Under the pieces are notes generated by a model, which did not search any database, was not told where the DNA came from, and saw nothing but the letters and a program-made list of their open reading frames with translations. From NCBI RefSeq assembly GCF_000004075.3, contig NC_026655.2:21871489-21935488 (forward strand): a stretch of DNA of 64,000 nucleotides, written 5' to 3'. The stretch comes from Cucumis sativus. Its lineage: Eukaryota; Streptophyta; Magnoliopsida; Cucurbitales; Cucurbitaceae. A program made the position numbers and the translations under genes. How positions within the stretch are numbered: the first letter of the stretch is position 1; the number at the start of each line of letters is the position of its first letter. This document shows, piece by piece, positions 34,075 through 45,300 of the stretch.

Positions 34075-35085
34075 AATGGGACCTTTGTTTTTTCTTTGCC
34101 TTATAATTTTACCCTTTTTTTTGTTAGTTTACAGTTTATTGAGATGGGTTAGTTAGAAACAGATTAATTCCATTGAGTTTTGCTTGTTTTTATTGGTATC
34201 TCAACTGATGGCTTATCCCTCCCTTCAGGGATTTCATGTTAAATATTAGGTTTGGTTGATTTTACATTTAATTAGAAGAATGCAAATATATTAAGATTTA
34301 TGTAAAAAGTAAAGAAACCTGTCTGATCAAATTAGATTAAATGCCTTTGTGAGATATCTCTGATATTTTTAACCACAAAAGAAAAAAAAAAATTAAGTCT
34401 TTTCTTTGAGTTTAATGTGGAGTGAGATTTGAACTTCTAAGTTCGATTGAGAGTATGTCAACTAATCCAATAATGTGGAGTTGGTGTTTTGAAGTTGTTT
34501 AGAGATAATAAGATTTTGCAATAAATTTGTGTACAAAAATTGTTTGGCAGTCTTTTCAAAATAGTTTGAAGACAAAAAGAAATGGAAAAAGAATGAAGAT
34601 TTATATAATTTCCAACCAGAGTCAAAAGACAAGAAAATATATATATATACACGAAAGTTGTTTAGGTTTTTTTTTTCTTTTAAAATTTGCAAAGTCTATG
34701 ATCCTTATTACACAAAGAAAGGTGGAAAAAACTATCCTTTTGGGGTACTGGCAAATTCAAACATTCAAAATTTAACAAATAAAATATTTAGATGTAAAAA
34801 ATTAGAAAATTTTGTTTATATTTTTTTAAAATGACTGCCAGACAATTTTTGTACTTGTGTAGTTGCTCATGTCAACCAACACAGATTTAGAGAAATGTAT
34901 TTCTATTTACTGAACCCTATTCATTAGCCATTCACTACACTACAATTGAGAAATGCCTAAATAAACCAACCCCTTCAAAATTAACTAATCAAACTGAAAG
35001 TGTAAATATATATACAAAGGCCTGAAGAACCCAAATTGCCTCTACATTTTCCTTTCTTCATTAATTTTCTTCCTTCTTCCTAAGT
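34075..35085. other. Spacer between convergent RPAC2 and RINGv genes
   Basis: Starts with the RPAC2 3' UTR and ends with that of the RINGv gene. The middle is AT-rich. A stretch at 34400-34470 (gagatttgaacttctaagttcg) has a tRNA-like look but no tRNA fold that I can draw. No gene seen. Confidence 0.5.
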
Positions 35086-37028
35086 CTATGACATTAACTT
35101 GAAATGAAAAAGCCAGGACATTGCAAATGCAAGGAGCATGCAAGCAAGCAGAAAGTTCATAATGCGTCGACCGTGAAAGATTGTTCGAGTCTCGACTAGA
35201 GTCAGGGGTGCTGTCAGAGCTGAGGATGCTACTGCAGTCGCAACTGCATTGCTCGGTTCGTTTATTTGTTGACTTGCCACGTTTTGTGCAGTTGCCCCAC
35301 ATATCTCGCAAATACTGCAAGGAAAAGATTGTATCACTTGTCAAGCTAATAGTAACAAAAATGTATTGCCAAATCTTCAACTTAAACATAATTCAAGAGG
35401 TTCGAATTTTTTGAAATGGGAGAGTCATATACACCAACTAGCCAAAAGAAATCTAAATTTGGCTGATTGAGAGTTCTTGTCTAGAGAGTTGGAATGATCT
35501 CCAGCACCTTCAAGATGTCTAATGGTGTTCCTACGTTTGAGAATAGTCGTTCTCATACAAACGATCATATACCTCATTTATATCTGTTGAATACCTTCTA
35601 ATATGACAATACATAAACTTTTGGGGTGTCTAGCTCACCAATTCATAAGTTGTTCAGCAAATCAATTTTGATAGCAAATACCGATAAAGTTTGCACTTTT
35701 AGTAGGAAATTTCATCTTACAACTCTACACCCATTTTCTAACTCTAATATATTAACTTCATACTTCAGTGCACCAAACACCATTTAATGACAATATATTC
35801 ATTCTCAATAGTGAAGCTGTTTACACACAAAATCAAGTTGATGCAAGGTTTCTAACCTGAATTCTAATTTGTCTGCCTAATTTCTAAGTGTCTGAATGAT
35901 TTACATTATCACAAATAGAAGAATTAAAGAAAAATGGAACGGATTAGCTATGGGCAAGTTTGTAAGTTCAACTTGGACACATGGAAATTTATTGGAACTT
36001 ATGTGTGACACCATCATATTCTGAAATGCAAAGGAAAAAAAGGAGATATCCAAACTTCAGATATGTCATATATCATTCTTTTATCTTATCTACATGATAC
36101 TATATTGATAAATGTTAACTTTGAACAACTTAGAAGTTACAACAGATGGAAGCCACCAAAATTGAGTTAATTACTTCTAGTACAATAAAGAAAACCAAAT
36201 GCTGACAGCAGAAGATCCATCCAACCACTTTAAGTTTGTAGTCATAGTGAATTTACACAATACAACAAAGTGATGAAACTGTTTGAGGGTAATTCATGGC
36301 AGAAAACTCAAGAGAATTGCTGCTAAAAGAAGAAGCAGAGAAAGTTTAGAAATCTTTCCCAAGCAAAAAACTCGTCTTCTTATCTTTCAGGAGCTTAGAT
36401 TTTTAATTTATCTCCAATCAAACTACTAGCAAAACCCAAGTTAATCCAAGTCTAGGTAAAACTTCAACGAAGCCAATGATAATCAAAGGATTCTATTAAG
36501 AATTGGGTTTCTGAGGGAATGAAAGAAATCTGATAGGAAAAAATGGGAGTTAATTAGAATGAATACTTACGTGTTTCCCTTGATTTTGAACCAAGTCTCA
36601 GCACATTGCTTGTGGGCAGTACCCAAATCACCTCGACAGCAACAACCAAGCTGAATTGGAGTATCAGAATTATCTCTTCCTCCACTGCTTTCCAGCTCCA
36701 AATGACAAATTCTGCAGTCCCTTTCGATCTTCCCCAAATGCACCTTCACCTCCAAATCCCCGCTCTCCAAATCCACCTCCGACGAGCTTTCCGAGATGAA
36801 ATGACCCATTTCGGCGTCCGGAACGCCCTCTATCTCACCGGAAAATTGACCCTCGCCGTGAGATCCCCAGGCTGTGGAGTCAAAAACCGAGTGCCACGAC
36901 TGGTCATCAGAATCATCAAGTACTGACATGTCGCTGCAGCTTCCAGCAGCTGAACGAGCATCGCGAAATGGCAAGGAGCTCGGATTTGCAGGGTCGGAAT
37001 CACCACGGGGAGCTTCAACCGCCGACAT
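35086..37028 (-). CDS. RING-CH (RINGv/MARCH-like) membrane E3 ubiquitin ligase, 228 aa
   Basis: RINGv proteins move ubiquitin from an E2 to membrane or associated targets. Exon 1 is 36571-37028 and exon 2 is 35086-35314, joined in phase 2 over a 1,256-bp intron, 228 residues. The N-terminal 100 residues are acidic and serine-rich, probably disordered. The C4HC3 zinc ligands are Cys105, Cys108, Cys129, Cys131, His139, Cys142, Cys155 and Cys158, with the family's tryptophan and KGNT-ICEIC end; the intron falls between the sixth and seventh ligands. A single hydrophobic helix (MNFLLACMLLAFAMSWLF) lies at the extreme C-terminus, so the protein is likely tail-anchored. I chose Met at 37028, as an AG acceptor at 37062-37063 suggests an upstream 5' UTR intron; an open frame back to 37175 would include that intron. 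Confidence 0.85.
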
Positions 37029-37760
37029 ACTGTGAAACCCAGATGGAGAAATGGCATTCGACTGACGAAAAACCAAAAGATATGTATTAACAAACAGTAC
37101 AGGAAAACATGGCGGTCCCAGCAAGATGAAAAGATTAAGAAGAAGGGCTCCGTGGTATTTATAAGTAATAACCATTTCTTTTCTCCCCTTCCTCTTTCCT
37201 TCTAAGTCCTAACCATGTACAGTTGCAATTCCCATACAGATTTCAGAATGTACAAGTAGAACACGAAATCAAAATTTAGAAGAAATACCATACCACAATC
37301 AAGAATATGAAATTATCATAAACACACAGTAAATTAAGAGCTCATCCCTTTTAACCATGAGATTAGTCTAAAGTAAAACACCTTGGAATCAAGAGAAAGA
37401 AAGAGAGGGCAAACGTGGGGTTATGGGCTTTTGTCTGTTTGTTGATTTCTTGATTCTCTCTCTTTATCAAAGATGATAATATCAAGTTCGTCTCTAACAA
37501 ACAAATACAGACACAAAGTGAAACTCTTTTTCGGCGTGTCAGTATCGATTGTGGTTGTTCAAAGAGAAAAGGAAATTGGAAATTAAAAGAAAAAAGCGTG
37601 ACAAGAACAGTGATTATTGAAGAAGACGCAAAAGAGGAAAGGGATGCGTGAGAGACAGAATTTGCAGCTTTTTCCGATTATTTAAGGATCATTAAGCTAC
37701 AGTCTCAATCTCTTTCCCATATTATGCACACAGTTTTCAGTTTTCACCTCAACAGTTTAT
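37029..37760 (-). promoter_or_regulatory. Leader and promoter region of the RINGv gene
   Basis: Contains the inferred 3' splice site of a 5' UTR intron at 37062-37063. The upstream leader exon is not resolved; purine/pyrimidine-rich tracts at 37380-37640 (minus-strand CT-rich) are typical of plant 5' leaders. Confidence 0.35.
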
Positions 37761-38339
37761 CTTGGGATGAGATGAACGTTTATAAATACAAATTTAACTT
37801 CAAAAATTTGTAACAATTTACTTTAGTTGTTATTAACATCGGAGACTTTATAGTTTCTAAATACATCCGTTTCAAATAAAGTTACTGATGTACACACGTA
37901 CTGAGATTCTAATTTTTAGTCATCAGTGACTAAAGTTGAAGCTAAATTTTGGTTTCATAAAAGTTGGAGGGAAAGTTTTCTCAATCTCTTAACTTTCACC
38001 TATTTCTATTAGAAAAACAATAGAAAATCATTTATTAAATTCATGAACATATTTATACTCAACTTAAGGTACAAATAATTCTGTGCACTCACTGCCACTA
38101 CACACATGGAACAGAGTCGTCATGTAAGACTTAGAAGTAATACCAATACATATGAACTAGGTAATCAATTAAAGGCATACCTCAGTCATAGCTAGCCTGT
38201 GGTAGTTTAGCTCAAAGATGAGCTCGTGTTTCTTTTCATACTAATATTTCTATTTCTCGTTTATCTCATGTCATAGTTTTTCTATTATCTACCGTGTATT
38301 TGTTAAAAGTGCAAACAAAGTTCAATGTCGGTTAGATAA

Positions 38340-38760
38340 GGAAGTGACCATATCTAGATGAGAACAGTAATCTCCATTTGCATGAGACCTTTTTGTGTGA
38401 AATAAAAAGCAAAGTTAAGAGAGTCAATTACATATAATGGTGAAGATGTGTGGAGGTTTGTTTTCCTTAACAATTGGTATCAAAGTCTTAACATAAATCT
38501 AACTATATAAGTGGGTAAAATCCTTCCTCTTCAAAACAAAGAAATTTAGTGAGTCTAATTTGTCTTCTAGATTTAGAGCAAGTTCTCTCATGGTTGGAAG
38601 TGAACAAAATCTCACATTGTTTAGGGAAGAAACTAGTCATAGGAATATAAGTGAAGACAATTATCATCATTAATACATGATCTTTTGAGACGAAATAAAA
38701 AGCAAAGTCATGAGAGTTTATGCTCAAAGTAGACAATATCATATCACTGTGAAGATTTAT
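38340..38760. mobile_element. LTR-end-like repeat with internal duplicate
   Basis: The phrase gaaataaaaagcaaagt followed by gagagt...catat...gtgaagat occurs at about 38398-38450 and again at 38690-38750. Between them lies attggtatcaaagtctta (38471), similar to the initiator-tRNA primer site of plant LTR elements. Parts are too short to assign a family; it looks old and broken. Confidence 0.35.
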
Positions 38761-39832
38761 TGTCCTTATCAGAATTAATTAACCTCGTAATCAATAAAGA
38801 CAACATAAGTAATAACAAACACACGAATGAATTCAAAAGTAAGTTAGAAGAGTAAACTTAATAGATAGATTTAACTTCTTCTTTGCATAGAAATTGATTT
38901 TGCTCCTCTCCAACTATTTGTGTGTTTTCCATAGACAAATTTATCTATCTTACATCAATGGATGGTAGAGCAGAGAGTTGTAAGTTATTTAGAAAGCACT
39001 TTAGAAGGGAGACTTTTCAATAGAGATATATAAAAGAAGGATGTGATGTGTATTCAACATGAGAAATGAAGCTATTGAGATTCTTTGCCCACACTTAGTG
39101 AGTGTGCCTAAGAACGATACTAAGGTAGTGCTAAATAAAGTGGCTTTCAAGAGTGCCTTCAATAACACGTGGAAATCAAATTCTCAAATTAATTAATGTA
39201 TGTTTATGAATATGCAACATAATTAATATACATATAAGAGTTAGGTGTCTTTCTTCGTTTTACTAATTTTTTCAATATAAACAAAAAGTAATAATTTACA
39301 TCTTAAAATGAAATAAAATATTTACAAATACAATAGACATTTTTCCAACTAAATGATTATCTCTAAAATGTTAAAATAATAGGAAGAATTATTTATTATT
39401 TGTCATTAATTTTAAATTATATTTTAATCTAATTGTCTGCTTTCAAACTTTTTTTTTTTGAAAAACTATAATTAATTAAATGGATGGGAACAAATTGACA
39501 AATCTAAATTTAGTTTAATAGTATAATTCAATTGATTTAAGTAATCCATCCATTCAAATAAAATAAACGAACATTTTTTTAAACACTGATTAAAAAATAA
39601 ATCAAATTGCAAACTCACATTCTATCACATTTTAAAATATTTTTAATAATTTTATTGTCTAAAACTATTTTTTTAAAAATTAATTTAATTACAAAAGATA
39701 ATTTAACAAAAAGCTAACTGGACTATATTTTTACATTTCATCCATAGAATAATTTTTCCTAAAGGTCTTTACGTGTTGATCTTTTTAAAAACAAAAACTC
39801 TTTAATTTTCATTTATAAAGAGAAGTTTTTTA

Positions 39833-39960
39833 AAATAGTTGATTTTATAAAATATGTACAATCTATAATAAATTCTATCACTAATAGTCATTGTTATGGT
39901 ATAGTGATAAAATCTAAATTTTTGTTATAATTTGTAAATATTTTAATCTATCTATCTAAA
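39833..39960. mobile_element. Palindromic MITE-like element, short copy
   Basis: Arms read 'ttttaaaatagttgattttataaaat' and 'ttgttataatttgtaaatattttaat' around a tctatcactaatag...tatagtgataaaatct core, like the copies at 14180 and 49500. Confidence 0.5.
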
Positions 39961-42312
39961 CGATTAAATTGACTATTTAAATAATTAAATATAAACTATG
40001 AAATGAATAATCAAATTTAAACGATCGTTTACGAAATATATTAAGTCTTCGGTGTCAGTTAAACAGAGGCATTTTTTGTATTTTTTTTATCGTTGACGAT
40101 GAGTTTTTTCCGTTTTCGAAATTGTTCAATATATTTTGTTGTTTTGTTATAGGATGAAATTTCAGTTTTGTTAGAGGATGAAATTCATGAAATCACAAAT
40201 ATTGTATGCATAAAAATTCTTCTTTTTTGGATAGAGAAAGATGTGTAGAATGATGAGAGATGAGTGCTAGCTGCCAAATATCTCTTTATGCATCATATAT
40301 ATATATGTAATACGAGGAACCATTTTATTTTATAGTCTGTTTTTGGAGAAAGTTAGTGTGCGGCTGTTGTAAGCAACTCACTCAAGACTGATTTAAAGAA
40401 AGGGCTTAAAATAGATAATAGTGGATGAGAAAGGCATTTTTGCTATAAAAGAAAAGCAATTGTTATCAATTGAAGTTGGGAATGCCCCCAAGTGCCATAA
40501 ACACCCCCAAAAGGAGGAGGGAACCACTTGAGTATGATACTTCACTTTACGTTTCATTTAGGCCCTTCTGTTTCTTTGTTTTCTTTTATTTTAGTTTGCA
40601 AGAAAATGAAATGAAATGAAATATGTTTAATCTTTAAAAACAAAAAACGAAATGGTTATGAAATGGGGTTTTAGTTTTTCGTCCAAAAAATTCTCTCATG
40701 TGTTATTTACTTGTGGAAGGTGCAGGAAGTTGCTCAAAAGATTGGGTGAAAACGGTGCCATAAGAATAGAGAGTTCTTGCAAGTGGCTAGAATCAAATTG
40801 CTCGAGAGGGAGTAAACGAGGAATAGAAGCACAAAGGCCAAAGGGAATCTTAACCCCGAAGCAGTATTAGCACACTGGCGGCTTGAGAAAAGTAGGATGA
40901 AAAAGTGTCAATAAGAAACCAGCCAAAAGTAACAATACTGTGTTCCCAAAATAAAGAAGATATCACTGAAGGAGTGTTAAAAAGTGGATTTGCAAACCCT
41001 ATCCAGCAAAGGTGCATCATATCAAGCAGCTCAAAGGGACAAATTTGTCCCAGCAAAGGATTGATAAAAGTTCCATTAAAATGGATCTTCTTGGCCCAAG
41101 CCTGGAGTGGAGTGCAGCACAAAGAGGGTCCATAGGCAGTGGTCAGTAAACAAGTCCAAGTTAACTAAAATTCATTAGAAACATAAACTGTGGACTAAAT
41201 AGGGGGAAATTGAAGGCTCAAGATTTAATATCAAATTCGATTCGATTCTCCCGCTCCAAATTTAAAAAAAAATAACTAATAATGTAAAGAGTGTATCAGA
41301 AACCTAAGTCATGCATTGACACAATCAATGCATAGTACTTGTATGATGCTATGCTATGCTCAATTATAAAAATAGTACAATTTAATGGCGTACTATTTTG
41401 GAAATTATTTGGCATCCACCTTCCACTAAATTGACTTAAAATCTACATGAATGGTTAGTAGACCATGTCTTCATTTGTAGGCCCATAAGTTTTATAGCAG
41501 ATGTTCATTGAGAATGAAGAGTGCTTTGCTATTCCTTCCGATATTTCTTTTTTTTACTTTGATATCTTACGGCTAGCTTCATTTAATCCTACAATATTTT
41601 GGTGTCACTCGTAGAAAATTAACTTTGACTATCATGAATTGAATCATTAATCTCTTAGTCATTTATCAAGATCAAGTCTCCTTTTTACCACTAAGTCAAT
41701 CCATAATGATTAATATTTGTTTTGTTTTTATACCCAATTTTGTTGTTATTATTCATATAACTAGTTAGAACACAAGGACATAGTTGTAGAATCTATAGAA
41801 CAAACCTTGTTCAAGTAAGGTTGTAATATTCATGTAGGCTTCTTGAATCATCGATCAACGAATATTAGGTTTCTTGAATCATCGATCAACTATACTCGTA
41901 ACTAGTGATTCGTTCTATTTATTTTGCCATAGCCCTTTGACCACGATGTCAGATTCTTTAGCATTGATATCCAGTTTGGAACGAACACTTATGTTTACTT
42001 TCCGCAATGGAATTTCTTGGTAGTTCATACATTAGAAGGTAATTGTCTTGTTGATCTCGATGGGCTTATAGGAACATGAGTTTGAATTATTATATTTGAA
42101 GACTTTTTAGAATTTTGTTCACTTCTCTTTTATCATTTTAATATCACAATAAGATGGGCACTGTTGTACATAATGCCATTCTAATTAGGTTATCCTAGTA
42201 CATCTACTACCCAATTACTTGAAGAAAAAATTAGCTTTTTAACTGGTGAAATAAATAAAGCAACTGACAATCAACATCCCTCCCTACCACCATAAATAAT
42301 TTTGATATGTTC

Positions 42313-45300
42313 TCAAGCTACAACAAATGCACTAGAAGAACCCGTAAAATGTCGAATCGACCCAAGGAGACTTTTTGCTGCTCCAAAATGTCTGATTCTG
42401 TAGACACCTGACACTGCGGTTTGTGGTATTCTCCACTCTATGGTTGCATAACTTTGAGCACTAAGAGGAGCAGGTCTCGACCACTTAAAGCGCAAGCAAA
42501 AGTCGTCATCGTCGTAAGCTGGAACCCAAGTATTCTTCTGAAGGATTTCGACGAGAGCAAATGTTCCTTCAGTCATGAGATCATTTCGAGGGCATCCAGT
42601 CCAAAACGTTACTTTCACCAAGTTACCTCTCTTGAAGGAAGAGTTAGAGGGTACATCGAATTTTACGTCCCCGAAGCTCACTCCTAATGGAGTCATATCC
42701 AGGATAACCGGTGGAAGCAGGCTTATTTGCCTAGCAAGGAGATCAGGGGGCTGTGGCCCTGGCGCAACAGGCGTGCCATCTATGAGAGATTGAGCAAGCT
42801 TCTTGAACTCTTGTATGTAGGCCTCCAATGTGTGTGGACCATACAACGTGGAGGCACCCTGAGATCAAAGAACAATGTCAAATGAAAGTAAGGATATCAA
42901 TCTTATTTTATTTCAATTAACTTCTAAGCTTATTCGAATTTAAGCCCTAAACATTCAAACGGCTTACTAAAGAATTTCCTAGCATATTTTGAAATGGTTA
43001 AAATTGTGTTTAAAGTCATTCTAAATTAGACTTCTAATCACTCAAAGTCAATTTAATGTTTAATTTTACACTTTCAAATACATTTTTCATACTATTAAAA
43101 TTGATTTTGAATGATTAAAAGCATTTTCGGAGTGAATCACTACCAAACTTCAAATGATTAAAAGCATTTTCATAATCCAACCAACATACACATAATATAG
43201 CTTTGAACATGTGTCTTAGCATGCTGACATGAAATCTATTGAAGTCATACAGGTAGTTGAAGATGGTATTCTGTGAGCCGTGAGGTAGAAGAATTGACAG
43301 CAGAATAACAGCAAGGAAGAAAATGAATTTTTTTTCACTTTTAAGTTTTTATATTAAAATAGATATTTTGAAAATTCATGGGCCAAAATGAAATAAACTA
43401 GAAAGTCTTAAAAGTAAGAAATAAGACATTAAAAATTGATGATAGGTACACAAAAAGCTGAAAGACCAATTCGCTAACCTCATATCTCTGCATCTTATAT
43501 TCTTCAAAGGTGGTGACATATTGAGAATAGGTATTAGTCAAGCCTGCTATGACAACATGAACATTACTATTGAATTCTTTCTTGGCTCCAGTAGTTAACA
43601 CTGTTTTTACAGCATCCCGAAGCCGTCTCCCCGCCATTGTCGTGAACTCTGTGAAGGTTTTTTAATAAAATTAACCATATTAAACTAAATTTAAGAAGGG
43701 AAATTTCTAGGAGAATCTGCAGAGGGAAAGAAGGTACATGAGCTATCAATATTTTCTATTAAAAAAAATGAATATATTTATAGCTCATGGAAATGTAACT
43801 CAAATTAAGAGACAGTGATCATTTTGAACTTTCCATTCCGAACTCATAGCAAACGGAAGCAACATTTATTATTCTAGTTTATTTGAAGCCAATAAATCTA
43901 TGATCGGCGGTGGTTTTGCCAGGACCAAAACTGCTCCCTCAAACAGTCAAAATTCATGTTTTGATTTGATTTATAATGGTTCTTGGAAAAAGCAATAAAT
44001 TGCTGCTTTTGAGTTTTTGTAATTTATTGTAACCTAGTTTTATTTCTTTTTTTTTGTTAGGGCTTATTATAGCCTATATATATTCCCCTTGTACTCTTTT
44101 GATTATTGAAGAAAATAATAAGAGCAGCTTCTATCATCCCAGTATATTTTGTCTTCTCTTCAATAATTTACAACTGAATTTCATACATTGAAGTCCCACC
44201 TAACTTTATCTCCAACTGAGGTTATCTCAAAAAGTCTAAATGGACTAGTAATCATGAGTTTGTCAACAACCTCACCCCTCTAATACTATGAGAGCCAGAG
44301 CCCATTATGTTACACAAAGTGGATTTAGTCCAACTTTAAGAGTTAGTGCCCCTATTAAATTATACTAAATGGAATTTAGTCTGACTTAAGAGTCACTGCC
44401 CACTAAATTACACAAAGTGGATTTAGTCTCTCATTTACCCAATTTACATTATTTATAAAAGGAACTAAACTATAAGATAATTAGTTGTCATTAGGATTAA
44501 CCCAGCTACAAATATAGATAGATATGTATAAATAACAAGGGAAGGTACTACCTCCTGGTACATCAAGAATGACAAGCTGCCCAATGCGGAGAATTTGAAT
44601 TGGAAGTATTGAGGGCTGAAAAGTTATTAGAGAAAGAAAGTTTTAAGGAAAATGTTAGGATCTCGATTAGAAGAAAACAATCCTGTACCTAAATTGTAAT
44701 ATCAAAGAGAAATTACAATATCAAAAATCTTTCAAGAGGATTCTCTCCCTAGAATCCACCTACTAAGGACTGATTTCTATCCAAATCTACCTGAATTCCT
44801 CTTTTACCAAGCAATTACCAATTTGTCACACTTCATATTCTGATTACATTTCCAATATATTTTCCCATCAATACACTAACATAAAATTTATCAAAATAAC
44901 CTTTATCTGATGAATTAATGGGGCAAATTGCAAAAAATACACTGCAGTCACAATTACACTCTAAAACTTTCAATTGTAAAGCCCCCAAACTAAATTGAAC
45001 CATCAAACTTACAACAGCGATCCACAACTGATAAAAAATGAACTCTTAAGCTTATACAATTTTATAATTTCTACAACTATATAAGTTTGAGGGTTCAATT
45101 TTAACACTTTTATAAGTTTGAGACCTCAGTTTTTACAATTGAAAATTTGAGGGTATAATTGCAACTAGGGGTGGTTTTTACCATTTGCCCAAAAGATGTA
45201 GTCTTTGGAATATGTCAAAAAATAAAAACAATACACTAGATTATGTGCAACCACTTACAGCCCAGTCATATGGTGTCTTCATCTCGCCGGTGTCAAGTAG

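Larger units (their letters stand above)
37761..42312. other. Long spacer, no supported gene
   Basis: AT-rich DNA with one repeat with LTR-end-like features (38340-38760), a MITE copy (39833-39960) and a single copy of the repeat also seen in RPAC2 intron 2 (41765-41825). Short open frames on both strands at 40652-41135 overlap each other antisense, without a domain, and I do not count them as genes. 42230-42312 should be the 3' UTR of the neutral ceramidase gene. Confidence 0.5.

Noticed and set aside
37029-37175. N-terminal extension MVITYKYHG... of the RINGv protein
   Set aside because: It would read through an AG acceptor at 37062-37063 and an intron-like pyrimidine tract; the downstream Met fits better.
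40652-41135. Gene on either strand in the 40.6-41.1 kb interval
   Set aside because: Overlapping frames on both strands, no family match, no splice sites that join them.
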